This document shows, piece by piece, positions 22,816 through 34,666 of a stretch of 64,000 nucleotides of DNA. The position numbers and the translations under genes were made by a program. Position 1 is the first letter of the stretch; every line of letters starts with the position of its first letter. The notes under the pieces are model-generated. The model was not told the DNA's origin and did no database searches. It saw nothing but the letters and a program-made list of their open reading frames with translations. The stretch is from Bretschneidera sinensis (taxonomy: Eukaryota > Streptophyta > Magnoliopsida > Brassicales > Akaniaceae), in assembly GCA_023935145.1 (NCBI GenBank), contig CM043705.1, positions 87,640,084 to 87,704,083 on the forward strand, read 5' to 3'.

Positions 22816-25754
22816 TATTTAAGTTTAAGTTTGACAACTATAAGCATGTTGATGGTATTTTGAAATTTTCACTTTCTTTTAAACTGAACTATTTAAGTTT
22901 ATCACTTATTGAATGATTCAATTTCAAATTCAATGATAAAGCTAAAAATTGGAGTGACAACCAAATTTTTAATTATCTTTAATTTTTTGTTTCATTGCTG
23001 GTGAATAGGGATCTGCTAATGCAGAAAAACTAGTGAAACATGCTGAAAAAGAATTACTTATGTTGTTTAAACATCTAAATCTAAAGGCTCATACAAAATA
23101 AGTTTAAATTTTAAATCTATTAGTTCGATTTATTTATTTATTTTGTCAACTTTCAGTTATCTATGATGAATTTTTTTGGAAGAAAAAAAATACCAAAATT
23201 TAATTAAAGTTAATCTCAATATTGTCTTCTTCATATCACGATTTTGTTTATAATGATTACTTTAACAGAAATTTGATTTAAATGGCAGAGATATCACCAA
23301 AAATATATTATGTTAAGTTATTAAACCTTTTTTTCAATTTTTAATTCGAAACAAAAAATTTAAAGTATATTTTTTTAATTTGACAAAAAATTTATCCATC
23401 TGGCATGACACAAAAGTGATTTTGACAAAAATTAAAGATAAAATTTAAAATTATTTGAATTTAATTTTTGTGATTGTAAAGCTTTAAGGTAATAGAGTAA
23501 AATCGAATTACCGGATGAAAATTTTGATTTGAATAATTCAGTAATTCGATTACCGAAATTTTGGAGGGCCCAAGTCCAAATCACCTATAGCAAATACCAG
23601 GACAGATGGCATAATAGGGTTATGCTATAATTTTAAAAAATAAATTTGAAAGGATAATTTTGGAATCTATAAACAGATATCAGTTGCCTGAGTGAAACCC
23701 TAGATTCCCAAGTTTGAAGATCCTCAAAATTTCGGTTTGAGTATCATTCAGTTATCAATGGAGGGATTGAAGGTATCAGATGCCAATTTGGTGGTATATC
23801 TGCACCCATCGAAGACCAAAAGGGTTACTCAGGCGATCCTTCGCGAGCTTAGTGCTTTACTCTTCAAGTTCGTTTCACTTCCTTTTTCTTCTTGCAAATG
23901 TTTGTTTTCTTTATTTTTTTGTTAGGGCTTGATAGATATCGATTTTATACCATTTATTTTGTTTGTATTATTAGGGCTAATATTTTATTTGTTTTTCTCT
24001 CTGGATAATCAGTTGTTGAAGATAGCCTGTGATTTTTGCTCACAATTTGCATTTTTAATTTGTTTAGACAGTCAGTTTATTTTCTAATATAATATCTGCA
24101 TTTTTGTTTGTTTTATTGGTCTCGAGATAAATCACATTGCCAGTTTCTGTTTTAAGCCGATTTTTCTTTCTATATTACGTTTCGCGATTTCTGTATGACT
24201 TTATGCAATTTGGCTATTAAAATGATCATTTTCTAGATAGTTGCACTACTTTTTCTTTTTCACTTTGTAAAAATATTGTGTTATAATGTGTAATTCGATT
24301 TACGTATTGCATCATGTTATCAAGATTTGGGATCTGTTAATTAGATTTGTTCCCATGGTTTGTTTTCTGTTAGTAGACTTTTTCTCTCCCCCATAATTGG
24401 AGGTAGTGTTCATTTTGTGAATAGTAGGTGCTATGGTAGTAAAAAATTATGTCATGGATGGCTATTTATTGTCCCCGATCTTGTTATGATTTTCTTCCCA
24501 TTGTTTCCCTTACAGGTTTAGTGAAATTTTTGATGGTGTTCTATTGGCTTATGACGTTAATATTCCAGATAAATTTACAAAAATTCTTCCTGTGACTCAT
24601 CCTTACTTTGGTGTGAGATTAAAAGCAAAGCTCATACTTTTTTCTCCTTAGCCGAATATGCTCATAGGTAGTTTTGCCATCATATTATGCATTATACTTA
24701 TTCATTCGTTTTTGTAATTGTAGACTATTGTTTCTTGCATGGAGAAATTTACTCCCATTAGTGAGGACTGAGGATTTTCTCTGTGTTATTACATTTCTTG
24801 GTTAAGTTAGAATAACATTACGAATGGGATAGGGCATCATATGCTCTTTACTAAAGGAAAGGGAGGGATCTATGTTTGCATGTTGTTTATGGTGGCTGAT
24901 TACATATGCAGCATTGTTGGTTGTATGCTTTTGTTGAAGGCTCTTATTTATTTATTAATGATTTAAGGTGTCCAAAGCAATTCTTTTCTAATAATCTTTC
25001 AACTTCAGAAGCGAAAATAGTGAAACTTACACAAGAATCCATTCATGTTATTGTTCTTGGTTTTTCGTCTGCCATTATAACCAGTGATGACATCCGTCAA
25101 GAGTAAGTATAAAATTGTGAGCACCACTTCACCATTACATTTTAAAGTTCATATATTTTCCTATTCTTTTTGTTTAATATTTCTTATATGAATGCTACAA
25201 ATCATTGATTAGTTCACTTAATTTGCTTATTTTGTCATAGAAACATGGTGAAGCACGATATGTTAGCAGGTCTCATAAGCGCCGTGTTATAAAGGTTGGA
25301 ACCATGATACGTTTTTTGGTCAAGAGGTGACACATTGTTTCTATTCTTTTTTCCATTTAAGAATGGAATTGTTCTTGAAAATGCCTTTTCTTATCTCTTA
25401 CCTCTCTTTCTTTCTCACTTTTACAAACAGTGCTGGCTAAGTGAGGATCTGATACCTAATATTTCAGATTTTGGATATATGGCTTTGGTCTTGTTAGTTA
25501 TTCCTAGAATAGAGACATTTGAATGATATGTAGGTTTCTCTGCACAATTTTCCATTAATACCCTAATCCAGAGAATGGAAAACATAAGCGATCAAGAAAT
25601 CCATGGTGGGTTATCTATTTGTTGACTACTGTTTTGAATTACAAGAAAGCAAACTATTTGCAAGATGGTTCTGTTCATGTCTAAGCCCATGACTTCAGGC
25701 TGTGTTTCTAACTGCATAAGACTTAATAAATTAACACACAAACGCACTTATAAG

Positions 25755-26228
25755 TAGGGGTGTGCATTCGGTCAGTTTGGTTCCATTTTCAAAATAAACG
25801 AAAATTTTGGTTATATTTTTTTTCCTTAAACGAACCAACCAAATTTGTTGCATAGTTTATAACTGATTAAACCGAATTTCAGTTATAATTTTTAAACTAA
25901 ATTGACCAAATTTTATAAATATTAATTTTGAAATCAAGAAATGTACCAAAATAATACTATGCAATACGTATTTATCCATATTTAAATTTTATATAAAGAT
26001 TTTACATAGAAAAATAATACGTGATATATATTTTATTTATTTGTCTCTATTCACTTAATTAGGTTGGTTTGGTCATGGTTCTACAAAAGTAACAAAACTG
26101 TGAACGAAGGTGAAAACCAGTTATTCCAAAAAAGTTTCCAAACCACCCATTAAGCCAAATAACCCAAATTTAAATTAACCGAATTTTTTTGTTCAGATGT
26201 TTTTTTAACCAATTAGTGCACACCCCTA
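25755..26228. mobile_element. hAT-like MITE in RPA43 copy intron 4
   Basis: The ends are TAGGGGTGTGCA and, inverted, TAGGGGTGTGCACTAATTGGTT; the left side continues TTCGGTCAGTTTGGTT. This terminal sequence is characteristic of a widespread plant hAT-type MITE group. Flanking 8-mers CTTATAAG and TATAGAAG match at five positions, consistent with a decayed 8-bp target duplication. The interior is AT-rich and non-coding. Confidence 0.75.
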
Positions 26229-26326
26229 TATAGAAGCTCATGCCAAATATTTTCATGTTTTGTTTTAAGCTATACTTCAAAAGTCATTGAGCGCTTGAAT
26301 GCCTGCAATAAGTACTCTAAACTTAC

Positions 26327-26532
26327 AAATATCAAACTGCACTAATTAGAGAAAGGTGGTTCAATTGCCTTATTTTTTTGGTCAAATGGAATTTATTTGT
26401 AAATGATATTGGTGTACTAGATTTTGTTGAGTTTCTCAACTGTAGAAAACTTTTGTACATGGGTTGTACCACCTTGGTGCGTCTTTTCTTTAATACATTT
26501 CATTTATCAAAACAAAAAAATATCAAACTGCA
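26327..26532 (+). mobile_element. 5'-truncated LINE tail with 15-bp target duplication
   Basis: The direct repeat AAATATCAAACTGCA occurs at 26327-26341 and 26518-26532. Between them a 176-bp insert ends with GTACATGGGTTGTACCACCT, TTGGTGCGTC and a CAAAACAAAAAAA tail, the form I recall for the 3' ends of plant L1-type LINEs. The exact target duplication and A-rich tail indicate target-primed retrotransposition in plus orientation, after loss of nearly all coding sequence. Confidence 0.85.
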
Positions 26533-27107
26533 TCTCATCGATGAAATTGTATGATAGATTCTTTCAGTGTGTGAATGTGTTCACCTCAGTGCTTCCATGT
26601 CATTTGAGGTTTCCTGCTTGTAATTATGTAAATTTAGGAAACTTATATCGAGTAAAGTAGTTACTTAATTGAAATTTATAAGTTGATTGTAGTTCATTAC
26701 TCTCCTTCGTGGAATATACTGATTACATGATTTTTAACATTGATTCAATCTTGCAGTTTGGATGAGGAAATGCTGCATATTTATGGATCCTTAGTTCCAT
26801 CTTACACGGGGTCTACTCATTGATTGGATAAGAACATGGAAGATGTTTCACCAAGTGATAGGTATTTGATTGAACTTCATCTCCTAGAACGTGGAAAAAA
26901 TGTTAGTCAAATTGCAATATTTAAACCCAAGTGCCTTCATGCATGATTGTAGCAGTGCAATTCTGTAGGAATACTAAGAAGAGAAGAGATAGTGAGGGAG
27001 AAATTGAAATGCAGGAGCATGAGACCATCACTGAGGGAGCTTCCTCCTTAAGTAACGGCTATCAAATTAGGAAGTCAAAGAAACACAGAATTTCAGAAAA
27101 TCATTGA

Positions 27108-30100
27108 AGACTGCTGGGTGTTCCTAATCATCTGACACTTTCTTGTTCTCAGGTAATTGTACAACTTGTCTGTGTATCAGAGGATATTTTTAATGCTGAG
27201 AGTTTGTTGTTTCATAAAGTCTTGAATTTCTCTCTCGATGAACTTCTAATCCTGCCATATTAGTGACTTTACTTCATAGCCATACTTTTTTTCCATCCTT
27301 TTGTCAGTTCATACTCGATATAACTTGGTAGATTATCATTTCAATGTTCTTGATTTCTATATGATGGTTCTTGGCCTTTTTTTACGACACAATTAGATTG
27401 CCTATTGGATACTCATCCAACTGATAGAGTTGCGTCTTAAAACCCTCTGTTCATGAGCAGCTTAGTTTTCCTCTGTTATAACACAGGGAGTTACTTATAT
27501 CCATCTGCCTGAAGGAGAATGAGCACTTTCCTTGTGATAAAACAATATATTATTTTTCTGAACATATAAAATTTAAAAAAGAAAAAATGTTCTATCAAGT
27601 ACCAGCTGGAATATGAATATACTATTTTTTTTCTACATATATTTTCACGTCCTATTGTGTCAAAACTGTTTTATATAGTTGGACGATATCATGCCTGTTA
27701 GTTTAGGCTTGGTCATGTATTATTTGCGCATAATTTAACACGCTTTGAAGTCTGAAAGGAAGATGTAGCGCAGTATATGTTAATTGTTGCCGAGTTTTTT
27801 GTTTTTCTTTGATTTGTCAAACACATGCACACACAACCTGATTAATTGTTGCTGAGTATTATTATTTAGATACTGTTGTGAAAACAATTTATCGGACACA
27901 AATTCTGTTTATAATCTCCACCTCACTGTACTTTAGTTCGTTTTAGATCCATTATGTTCTTTTGGTTGCATCTTTTTGAGCATGTTAAATTTGGCTTATA
28001 TTTGCTTTTAGCACATATTTAGTGGTCTCTATTCTAAGAAATGTTCAAAACAATGGTGGGCAGAAGGAAATGCATGGGGAAGGTGCATGATGTTTTCAAT
28101 TTTATTGCATTGAAAGATGATACAGAATCTTGGAACCAAGGTGGCTGATGCTTAATAAGAGTTTTCTTGGGTCCTTTACTGGCTGTTGTTTGCCTATGGT
28201 TTGCATTCAAAAATACTAGAGGCAGGGCATCTTTAGAAGAGCTTTGCTTCATTTGCATTATCAATATATGTGTACATATTTTATGATCAGAAGAGATGCC
28301 ATGTTCTGTTCTACCTTGATGGTTTCATTTCATATTGTCCTCCTGTTCTTAGCAAGTAAAAATTTCTGAAGCAAAAGTTGCAGTAAAGAACATGTCACGA
28401 CTCACAACATAGAACAATGCCATTTTCACCATAATATTTGTTCCTCGAGATGAAGTTGAAGTTGTTTGTTTTAAAAGCTGGATTAGCATCAGATATCATA
28501 TTGCAACCTTGAATATCGATAAACAAATTTTGATTTCGTCTCTCTTCCCAAGGAAATCTCTGGAATTAAGGGCAAAACATATGTGGAGCGAAAAGGCGTG
28601 TCAAGGCTTAAGTCTCCATGCCGGCAGGAAATTACTCTTTTGACCCTAGTCGCTTTATGGTTGATGGATGATTCATCGTAAGGAAATTCACCCTTTCATC
28701 GTTATGAGTGTCACGTATCAGTTTCTGATAGGAGAAATTAAACCTACATCAAGCGGAGAGGGTGAAGAACTTGAATGCTAAGATTTGCAGAGTGCTCGGG
28801 CCAAATTTTCTCTTCTTTGCTTTTTGACCAAAATTAGAGGGCTCTTTGGTTTCATATGATTGCTAACTGAAATTGGTAGTGGGGAAGATCACGACAAAAT
28901 GGCAATATATGCTTGGCAAGAAGAAAAAAGGCAACATCAAAATCTGTTGTTTACTCTCCATTTACGAGCAAAGAAAAAGCAGATCCATGCGACCCACCAT
29001 TAGCTTTTGTCACCTGTGAGATTTTCCTCATCTACGCGTTTAGATGGCCATCAAAATTATTTCATGAGCATTATTGTTTGACAATCATATTGCATTGAAA
29101 ATTTACCCAATTTATTAGGTTCATCAGTACTCTGAATGTATAAACACTCAATTAGCTAGGCTAATTAATTACATTCCTTCAAGCATTTATCCTTGGGTTG
29201 ATACAGAAGACAAAAAAAAGAATAAAAAAAATTGATGTTTTCATCATTGCTTGGTAAAAAACAATCGAAAAGTGTTATGTGAAAGAAAAAAAATATCTTA
29301 TTTCAGTTTTCAGTCTCTAATAATTCTCAATTTAGAAAAATTATAATTTATCCATGTAAACTCAGTCAATCATGTTCTTTAAAGTTTGTTTTTCCTTTTT
29401 CTTTTAAAAAAAATAAATCCGGTTGAACATTTACGTCTGTGTTCCACCTACAATGACTTGAAAGATAATAAAGTGATTAAGGAGTGCAATGGATAATTAA
29501 TCATCTCACTAAACTGCAAAGGGACAGGTCAAGTCAATCGTTAAAAACAGACCCAAAAAGTCTTCGTCATTGGTCGTCCATATTCGGCGTAGTCCTCACC
29601 CCAAAAACTAAGTTCATGCATTTACCTTTTGCTGTAGTAGTTGAATTTGAACTACAACTTTATGCTGTCAAAATTTGTGAGATAACGTGGAAACATATAT
29701 AAAAAAAATAAAAAATCAACATATAATTTAATTTTGGGTAAATTTAATTTTTAGTTTTTTTAGCTTGTCTCGTGTTTTTATTGGGTCTTTTATGTGTAGA
29801 ATCAGGTCTTTTACTCAAATGATCTAATAATCTCATTCACAACAAGTTTATTCATAACAGGTTCATTCACGTCAGGTTCAACGTTATAATCAAAAACAGT
29901 TTCATCAAATTCTCACATAATTTGTTATCTCCACATCTTCATCAATCTTATTTAATTGGTCTTTCATTATAATCAACTAGAACCCTATATTCCAAATAAA
30001 ATTCAACGACTCTTGACTTTAAAAACTTTAATACACATAGCATACACCTTTGAATCATTAATTAATAAAACGAAATTATTTGGGAGAAAAATTTAATTAG

Positions 30101-30540
30101 AACGGGTATCAAATTTAAAAGGATTCAATAGGGATGTTTAAAAATTCAGAGATAAAAAAATAAATAAAATAAAAGGTAAAATAAAATGACTAAAAATAAA
30201 ATTTATTCTTTAATTTAGTTTAGTCGGTAAGTTTACATTCACGAACATAATGCTTCTAAAGCTATATCATTTTTATTGAGTATGTATGAATTTACAATGG
30301 GACAAACATATATATAAAATGATGATATAAAATAATATGATAATAAATATCTAAATTAATTAAAATTTAATAAAAAAATCATACTTAAGATTAGATAGAG
30401 GAGATCAAGCTCTTGACTTTTGATTGATCTCCAACAGTTTGAATAACATAAATCTGAGTGCTGTCCGTAAAATTGAAAGAAAAAAAAAAGACCTTAGGAA
30501 AGACTTGTGAGGTGCAAAGAAGACTTGCAGTTTACTTAAA
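27108..30540. other. Spacer between the RPA43 copy and the RLP gene
   Basis: Short open frames occur, but none resembles a known protein and none has splice-supported partners. The sequence is AT-rich, especially 29700-30400. No RNA gene or intact element was recognised. Confidence 0.5.
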
Positions 30541-30544
30541 AGCT

Positions 30545-30619
30545 TATAAATATTCATATTCCACTCACATCTCCCTCTCAACAATCCCATTTAAACTCTT
30601 TTCCTTTTTTAAAACAAAG
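30545..30619 (+). promoter_or_regulatory. TATA box and short leader of the RLP gene
   Basis: TATAAATA at 30545-30552 is followed about 25-35 bp later by a CT-rich segment and then the ATG at 30620. This supports 30620 as the real start rather than an earlier in-frame codon at 30458, which would place the TATA box inside the coding region and bury the signal peptide. Confidence 0.7.
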
Positions 30620-33600
30620 ATGGGGAAGTTAATTTGGTGCTACCGAGTCGTTTCCCTTCTCATCTTTTTCTTCTTGCAATTTCAAGTTATTTGTTCATCA
30701 TCTTTCTTTTCATCTTCTTCACACCAATTGTGCCCTCATGACCAAAGTTTCGCCTTGCTCCAATTCAAAAACTCATTCTCCATTGACATTTCTTCATCCA
30801 GCTATTGCGACATAGCTGCTGGAGTTACATCTTATCCAAAAACTGAGTCTTGGGAAAAGGGTACAGATTGCTGCTCATGGGATGGCGTTACATGTGATAG
30901 ATTGACAGGCAATGTTATCGGCCTGGACCTTAGTTGCAGCTGTCTTTACGGTAGTTTTCCCTCTAACAGTAGTCTCTTTCTCCTTCGATACCTTAAGAGG
31001 CTCAACCTCGCCCACAATGATTTTTATGACTCTCCAATCTCGATGGAGTTTGGTGGGTTTTCGAGTTTAACTCATCTCAACCTTTCTTATTCAGGATTTT
31101 CTGGTCAAGTCCCTTCTGTAATCTCTCATTTGTCCAATCTAAGTCTACTTGATCTCTCTAACTACGAATTGCAGCTTGATATGAAAAGTTTCAAAACTCT
31201 CACACAAAATATCACTAGGCTAAGAAAACTTGTTCTCGACTGTGTAGATCTGTCTTCGATCAAGCTTAATTCCTTGCTGATGAATTTGTCTTCATTAAGG
31301 TCTCTCAGTCTTAGAGAAAGTGGACTAGTAGGGAAATTCTCAGAAGATGTTTTTCACCTTTCGTACCTAAAAGAACTTATTTTATCAAGTAATTATGATC
31401 TTACAGGTAATCTTCCCAAATCAAACTGGACAAATATCTTAAAAGTATTGGATCTCTCTTTTACTATCTTCTCTGGTAAACTGCCTGATTCTATTGGCAA
31501 TTTAAATTCCTTGAGACACATTGATCTTTCTTCGTGCAATTTCAGTGGGTCAATTCCAGCTTCACTTAGGAACCTTGAGCGGCTCACTCATTTAGATCTT
31601 TCCTATAACAGTTTCAAAGGGCAGATTCCGGATATTTTTAGTAGACTTAGCAAATTAACCATTCTGCTTTTTCGAGATAACATGTTCACAGGTTTGTTGC
31701 CACTATCACCATTCAATCTCACACAACTTTCTCGGTTAGATTTTGGATATAATAGGCTAACAGGATTCCTTCCTCATCAAATGTGCAGCCTTTCAAATAT
31801 AATCGAACTTTCCTTAGCATATAACCAACTCAATGGGACAATCCCATCTTGTTTGTTTACTTTACCATCATTGCAGAAGATAGATCTTTCATATAACAAA
31901 TTCACTGGTCAAATCCATGAATTCAATTCTTTCTCTTTCCAATCTATCAATCTGGTGAGTAATAACATGCATGGCCCAATTCCTAGATCAATCTTGCAAC
32001 TACAAAACCTTACTGACCTCTCTCTTTCTTCAAATAACTTGAGTGGAACTATAGAACTTGACTTGTTTTCAAAGCTCAAAAACCTCATGGTCCTTGATCT
32101 TTCTTATAACAGTTTATCTGTGATCACCAACAGTAGCTACACTGTCTGGTCAAAGCTCCAGCAATTGAGCTTGTCTTCCTGCAACATAAGTGAGTTCCCA
32201 GGCTTCTTAAAAACTCAGAATGAGTTGTCAACTTTATATTTGTCCCACAACAAAATTCATGGGGAGGTGCCAAAATGGTTGTGGGATATGGGGAAATTGT
32301 CATTGACAAATCTAGATCTTTCTAATAATTTTCTTACCAGTACGAAGCCACTTCCGCTTGAGATGATCACAAGCCTAAACTCTATCGATCTTCGTTCCAA
32401 CTTGCTTCAAGGACCTCTACCAGTTCCACCTCATTCTGTGTATGCATTTTTGATGTCAAACAATAGATTTACCGGACAGATCCCATCTCTGATTTGCAAT
32501 GTCTCAAATCTCATTGTTCTCGACTTGTCTAATAATAGCTTGAGTGGCATCATCCCAAATTGTTTGGGGTGCTTTAGTAAAAGCTTGCAAGTGTTAAATC
32601 TGCGGATGAACAACTTTCATGGCAGTATCCCTACAACATTTGCAAAGGGTAATAGACTGAGAAGTCTTGATTTGAATGGCAATCAGTTGGAAGGGTCACT
32701 GTCGCGATCTTTGGTGAATTGTATTTATTTGCAAGTTCTTAATCTGGGTAACAACAAGATTAATGACACTTTTCCACACTGGTTAGAATCACTTCCGAAG
32801 CTTCGAATTCTTGTCTTGCGATCTAATAGATTCCATGGCCTTGTTGGCAAATCTCAAACTAGATTTCCTTTCCCTAAGCTAAAAATCATTGACCTCTCTT
32901 ATAATCAATTCACTGGTCTTTTGCCCGAAAAATTCTTTGAGAAGCTGACAGCAATGATGGTTGTGAATGAAAGTAAATTGAAGCGACTGAAATACATGAG
33001 ATTCTACTATTGGGAATTTTATTATCAAGATTCAGTGACAGTGACGATGAAAGATTTGAATACTGAACTCTCGAGCATCAAATCCATTTTCACATCCATT
33101 GATATGTCAAACAATAGATTTCAAGGAGAGATTCCTCCATCTGTTGGAAAGCTTGATTCACTCAGGGTGCTGAACTTTTCTCATAATAGCCTGGTAGGTC
33201 GCATACCATCATCACTAGCCAATTTGACAGTATTGGAATCATTGGATCTATCTTCAAATCAACTTATAGGAGAGATTCCTATGCAACTTACAGATTTGAC
33301 ATTTCTTTCCGTACTCAATCTCTCGCAAAATCATCTCGAAGGCACCATACCTCAAGGTCAACAATTCGGAACTTTTGAAAATGATTCTTACAGTGGAAAT
33401 CCAGGACTGTGTGGAGCTCCATTAACAAGAAAATGTAACAATGATGAAGCACCACAACCAGTGCCGTCAACATTTCCACAAGATGATGAGACTACTAGTG
33501 GATTTGATTGGAAAATCACGATGATGGGTTATGGATGTGGATTGGTGATTGGATTGTCTACGGGATATATTGTATTCGCAACTGGATATCCATGGTGGTT

Positions 33601-33688
33601 TGTGAGGATGGTTGAAAGAGAGCTATGCCAAAAGTTGAAGAGAAGAAGTCAAAGACGCAGCCAAAGAAGAAATCCAAGAAGAGGATGA
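30620..33688 (+). CDS. LRR receptor-like protein (Cf-type RLP), no kinase domain
   Basis: One exon of 1022 aa. A hydrophobic signal peptide (about residues 1-26) is followed by an N-terminal LRR cap with W-x-x-G-T-D-CC-S-W-D-G-V-T-C (78-92). I count about 32 extracellular LRRs of the LxxLxLxxN-x-L-x-G-x-I-P kind. A loop-out island (about 773-815, with TMKDLN) separates LRR 28 from the last four repeats, as in tomato Cf proteins. An acidic stretch (QDDETTSGFDW) precedes one membrane helix, GYGCGLVIGLSTGYIVF (about 968-986), and a short basic tail rich in KRRSQRR. Many N-x-S/T sites are present. Such plasma-membrane proteins recognise apoplastic pathogen molecules and signal through SOBIR1/BAK1-type kinases; the ligand here is unknown. 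The frame is intact with no frameshift. It stands alone, with no tandem RLP paralogue in the window. Confidence 0.93.
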   Translation: MGKLIWCYRVVSLLIFFFLQFQVICSSSFFSSSSHQLCPHDQSFALLQFKNSFSIDISSSSYCDIAAGVTSYPKTESWEKGTDCCSWDGVTCDRLTGNVIGLDLSCSCLYGSFPSNSSLFLLRYLKRLNLAHNDFYDSPISMEFGGFSSLTHLNLSYSGFSGQVPSVISHLSNLSLLDLSNYELQLDMKSFKTLTQNITRLRKLVLDCVDLSSIKLNSLLMNLSSLRSLSLRESGLVGKFSEDVFHLSYLKELILSSNYDLTGNLPKSNWTNILKVLDLSFTIFSGKLPDSIGNLNSLRHIDLSSCNFSGSIPASLRNLERLTHLDLSYNSFKGQIPDIFSRLSKLTILLFRDNMFTGLLPLSPFNLTQLSRLDFGYNRLTGFLPHQMCSLSNIIELSLAYNQLNGTIPSCLFTLPSLQKIDLSYNKFTGQIHEFNSFSFQSINLVSNNMHGPIPRSILQLQNLTDLSLSSNNLSGTIELDLFSKLKNLMVLDLSYNSLSVITNSSYTVWSKLQQLSLSSCNISEFPGFLKTQNELSTLYLSHNKIHGEVPKWLWDMGKLSLTNLDLSNNFLTSTKPLPLEMITSLNSIDLRSNLLQGPLPVPPHSVYAFLMSNNRFTGQIPSLICNVSNLIVLDLSNNSLSGIIPNCLGCFSKSLQVLNLRMNNFHGSIPTTFAKGNRLRSLDLNGNQLEGSLSRSLVNCIYLQVLNLGNNKINDTFPHWLESLPKLRILVLRSNRFHGLVGKSQTRFPFPKLKIIDLSYNQFTGLLPEKFFEKLTAMMVVNESKLKRLKYMRFYYWEFYYQDSVTVTMKDLNTELSSIKSIFTSIDMSNNRFQGEIPPSVGKLDSLRVLNFSHNSLVGRIPSSLANLTVLESLDLSSNQLIGEIPMQLTDLTFLSVLNLSQNHLEGTIPQGQQFGTFENDSYSGNPGLCGAPLTRKCNNDEAPQPVPSTFPQDDETTSGFDWKITMMGYGCGLVIGLSTGYIVFATGYPWWFVRMVERELCQKLKRRSQRRSQRRNPRRG

Positions 33689-34666
33689 ATCAAGAGTCTT
33701 GAAATCGATATAAATGGAAACCGAAAACCAAAATTCTTCCCTATGCTTGCTGACACTGAAGAAAATGAAAGGCAAAAAGAGCGAAGAATAATGCAAGCAG
33801 ATGAGCTGGAAGAAGAAAATAGACCATCATGATCTTGGTTTCAAAGACATTTTTTCTTCTTCTTTAATTTATATTAGTGTCTGTACTTCATGTCTTATTT
33901 CAGCCATCTGTATTTCTTTCAAGTATTATGTTCGTAGCTTTTTCTAATGAGATGCTAGTTGCAGAAATGTAAAAGATTCAACATTGTATCTCCTAAATAA
34001 ATGAATTCCAATCCTTTTTAAATTCTGACCCGCATAGTAATTGCTGAATTTGCATTTTAGGCATTCTTCCTACCAAGAATAAAGATTGTGGGACATTCCT
34101 CTCTAAAGTTCATCATCTTCTTCTTCTGCACAATTGTCCTTTACTGGATGAATCACTCACTAGGTATCTATTACTGGAGCTTTGGTGGTTTGTTCTTGAA
34201 CAAAATAACAAGAATTATATAAATCTTGCACATATATATTTCGGGATCTTTAAATGAAAATCTAAGTTATTGTACACGTGTCTTCATATGATGCTCACAA
34301 CACTATTCCACTTCTGGAACACCTGGTACTTGCCCAAACAGGGATGGCTTAAGGAGATTTGATGGCTATTTTACAATTTAGATACCATGGTTTGCAGTTT
34401 ACAAAGGTTTCAGTCTTACTAAGAGATAGGTAGAGAGGCAACCTGCTCCCATGTCTCTACCCACTTATCTTTTCTTACTTGAAAAGACCAGCAGAAGAAT
34501 TCTTATGCTTTGCCTGTCAAGTTGTCAACTCTTTTTTCGCATGTATATATGGTACTATGCTAGAGCATAATTAATGAAAAATTATGTTCCATCAAGCAGC
34601 TAAGACAACCTAAATGTAAATAAAATAAATAAGAGATTAAAGAAAATTGAGAAAAGAGGGCTGTAC

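Larger units (their letters stand above)
21813..23757. other. Spacer between PET191 and the RPA43 copy
   Basis: It holds a 153-bp tandem duplication (22059-22369) and a foldback (22498-22815). The remainder is AT-rich. The last ~150 bp before 23758 probably contain the old promoter and leader of the RPA43 copy. No further gene was recognised. Confidence 0.6.
23758..27107 (+). pseudogene. RPA43: RPA43 (RNA polymerase I subunit) copy, disrupted
   Basis: Six exon-like blocks keep normal splice sites: 23758-23867, 24516-24667, 25009-25116 (or 25102), 25241-25326, 26757-26861 and 26969-27107. Conceptual pieces include MEGLKVSDANLVVYLHPSKT, FSEIFDGVLLAYDV, VKLTQESIHVIVLGFSSAII, SHKRRVIKVGTMIRFLVK and a basic tail, matching plant RPA43. 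The frame is broken three times. TAG at 24649 follows LILFSP, where family members have Lys. At about 25104, GAGTAAGTATAAAATT seems to lack two bases of GAG-TTC-AAG-TAT, which forces a shift. TGA at 26821 replaces the Trp of H-W-L-D. Because the introns are intact it is a DNA-level duplicate, not a retrocopy. A functional product stopping at residue ~80 cannot be excluded. Intron 4 holds a MITE and a LINE tail. Confidence 0.85.

Noticed and set aside
28034..28264. Minus-strand 76-codon frame as a gene
   Set aside because: No family resemblance, no splice-supported neighbours and ordinary AT-driven composition.
30458..30619. Earlier in-frame start for the RLP gene
   Set aside because: It would precede the TATA box and put a 54-residue Lys/Arg-rich stretch ahead of a clear signal peptide.
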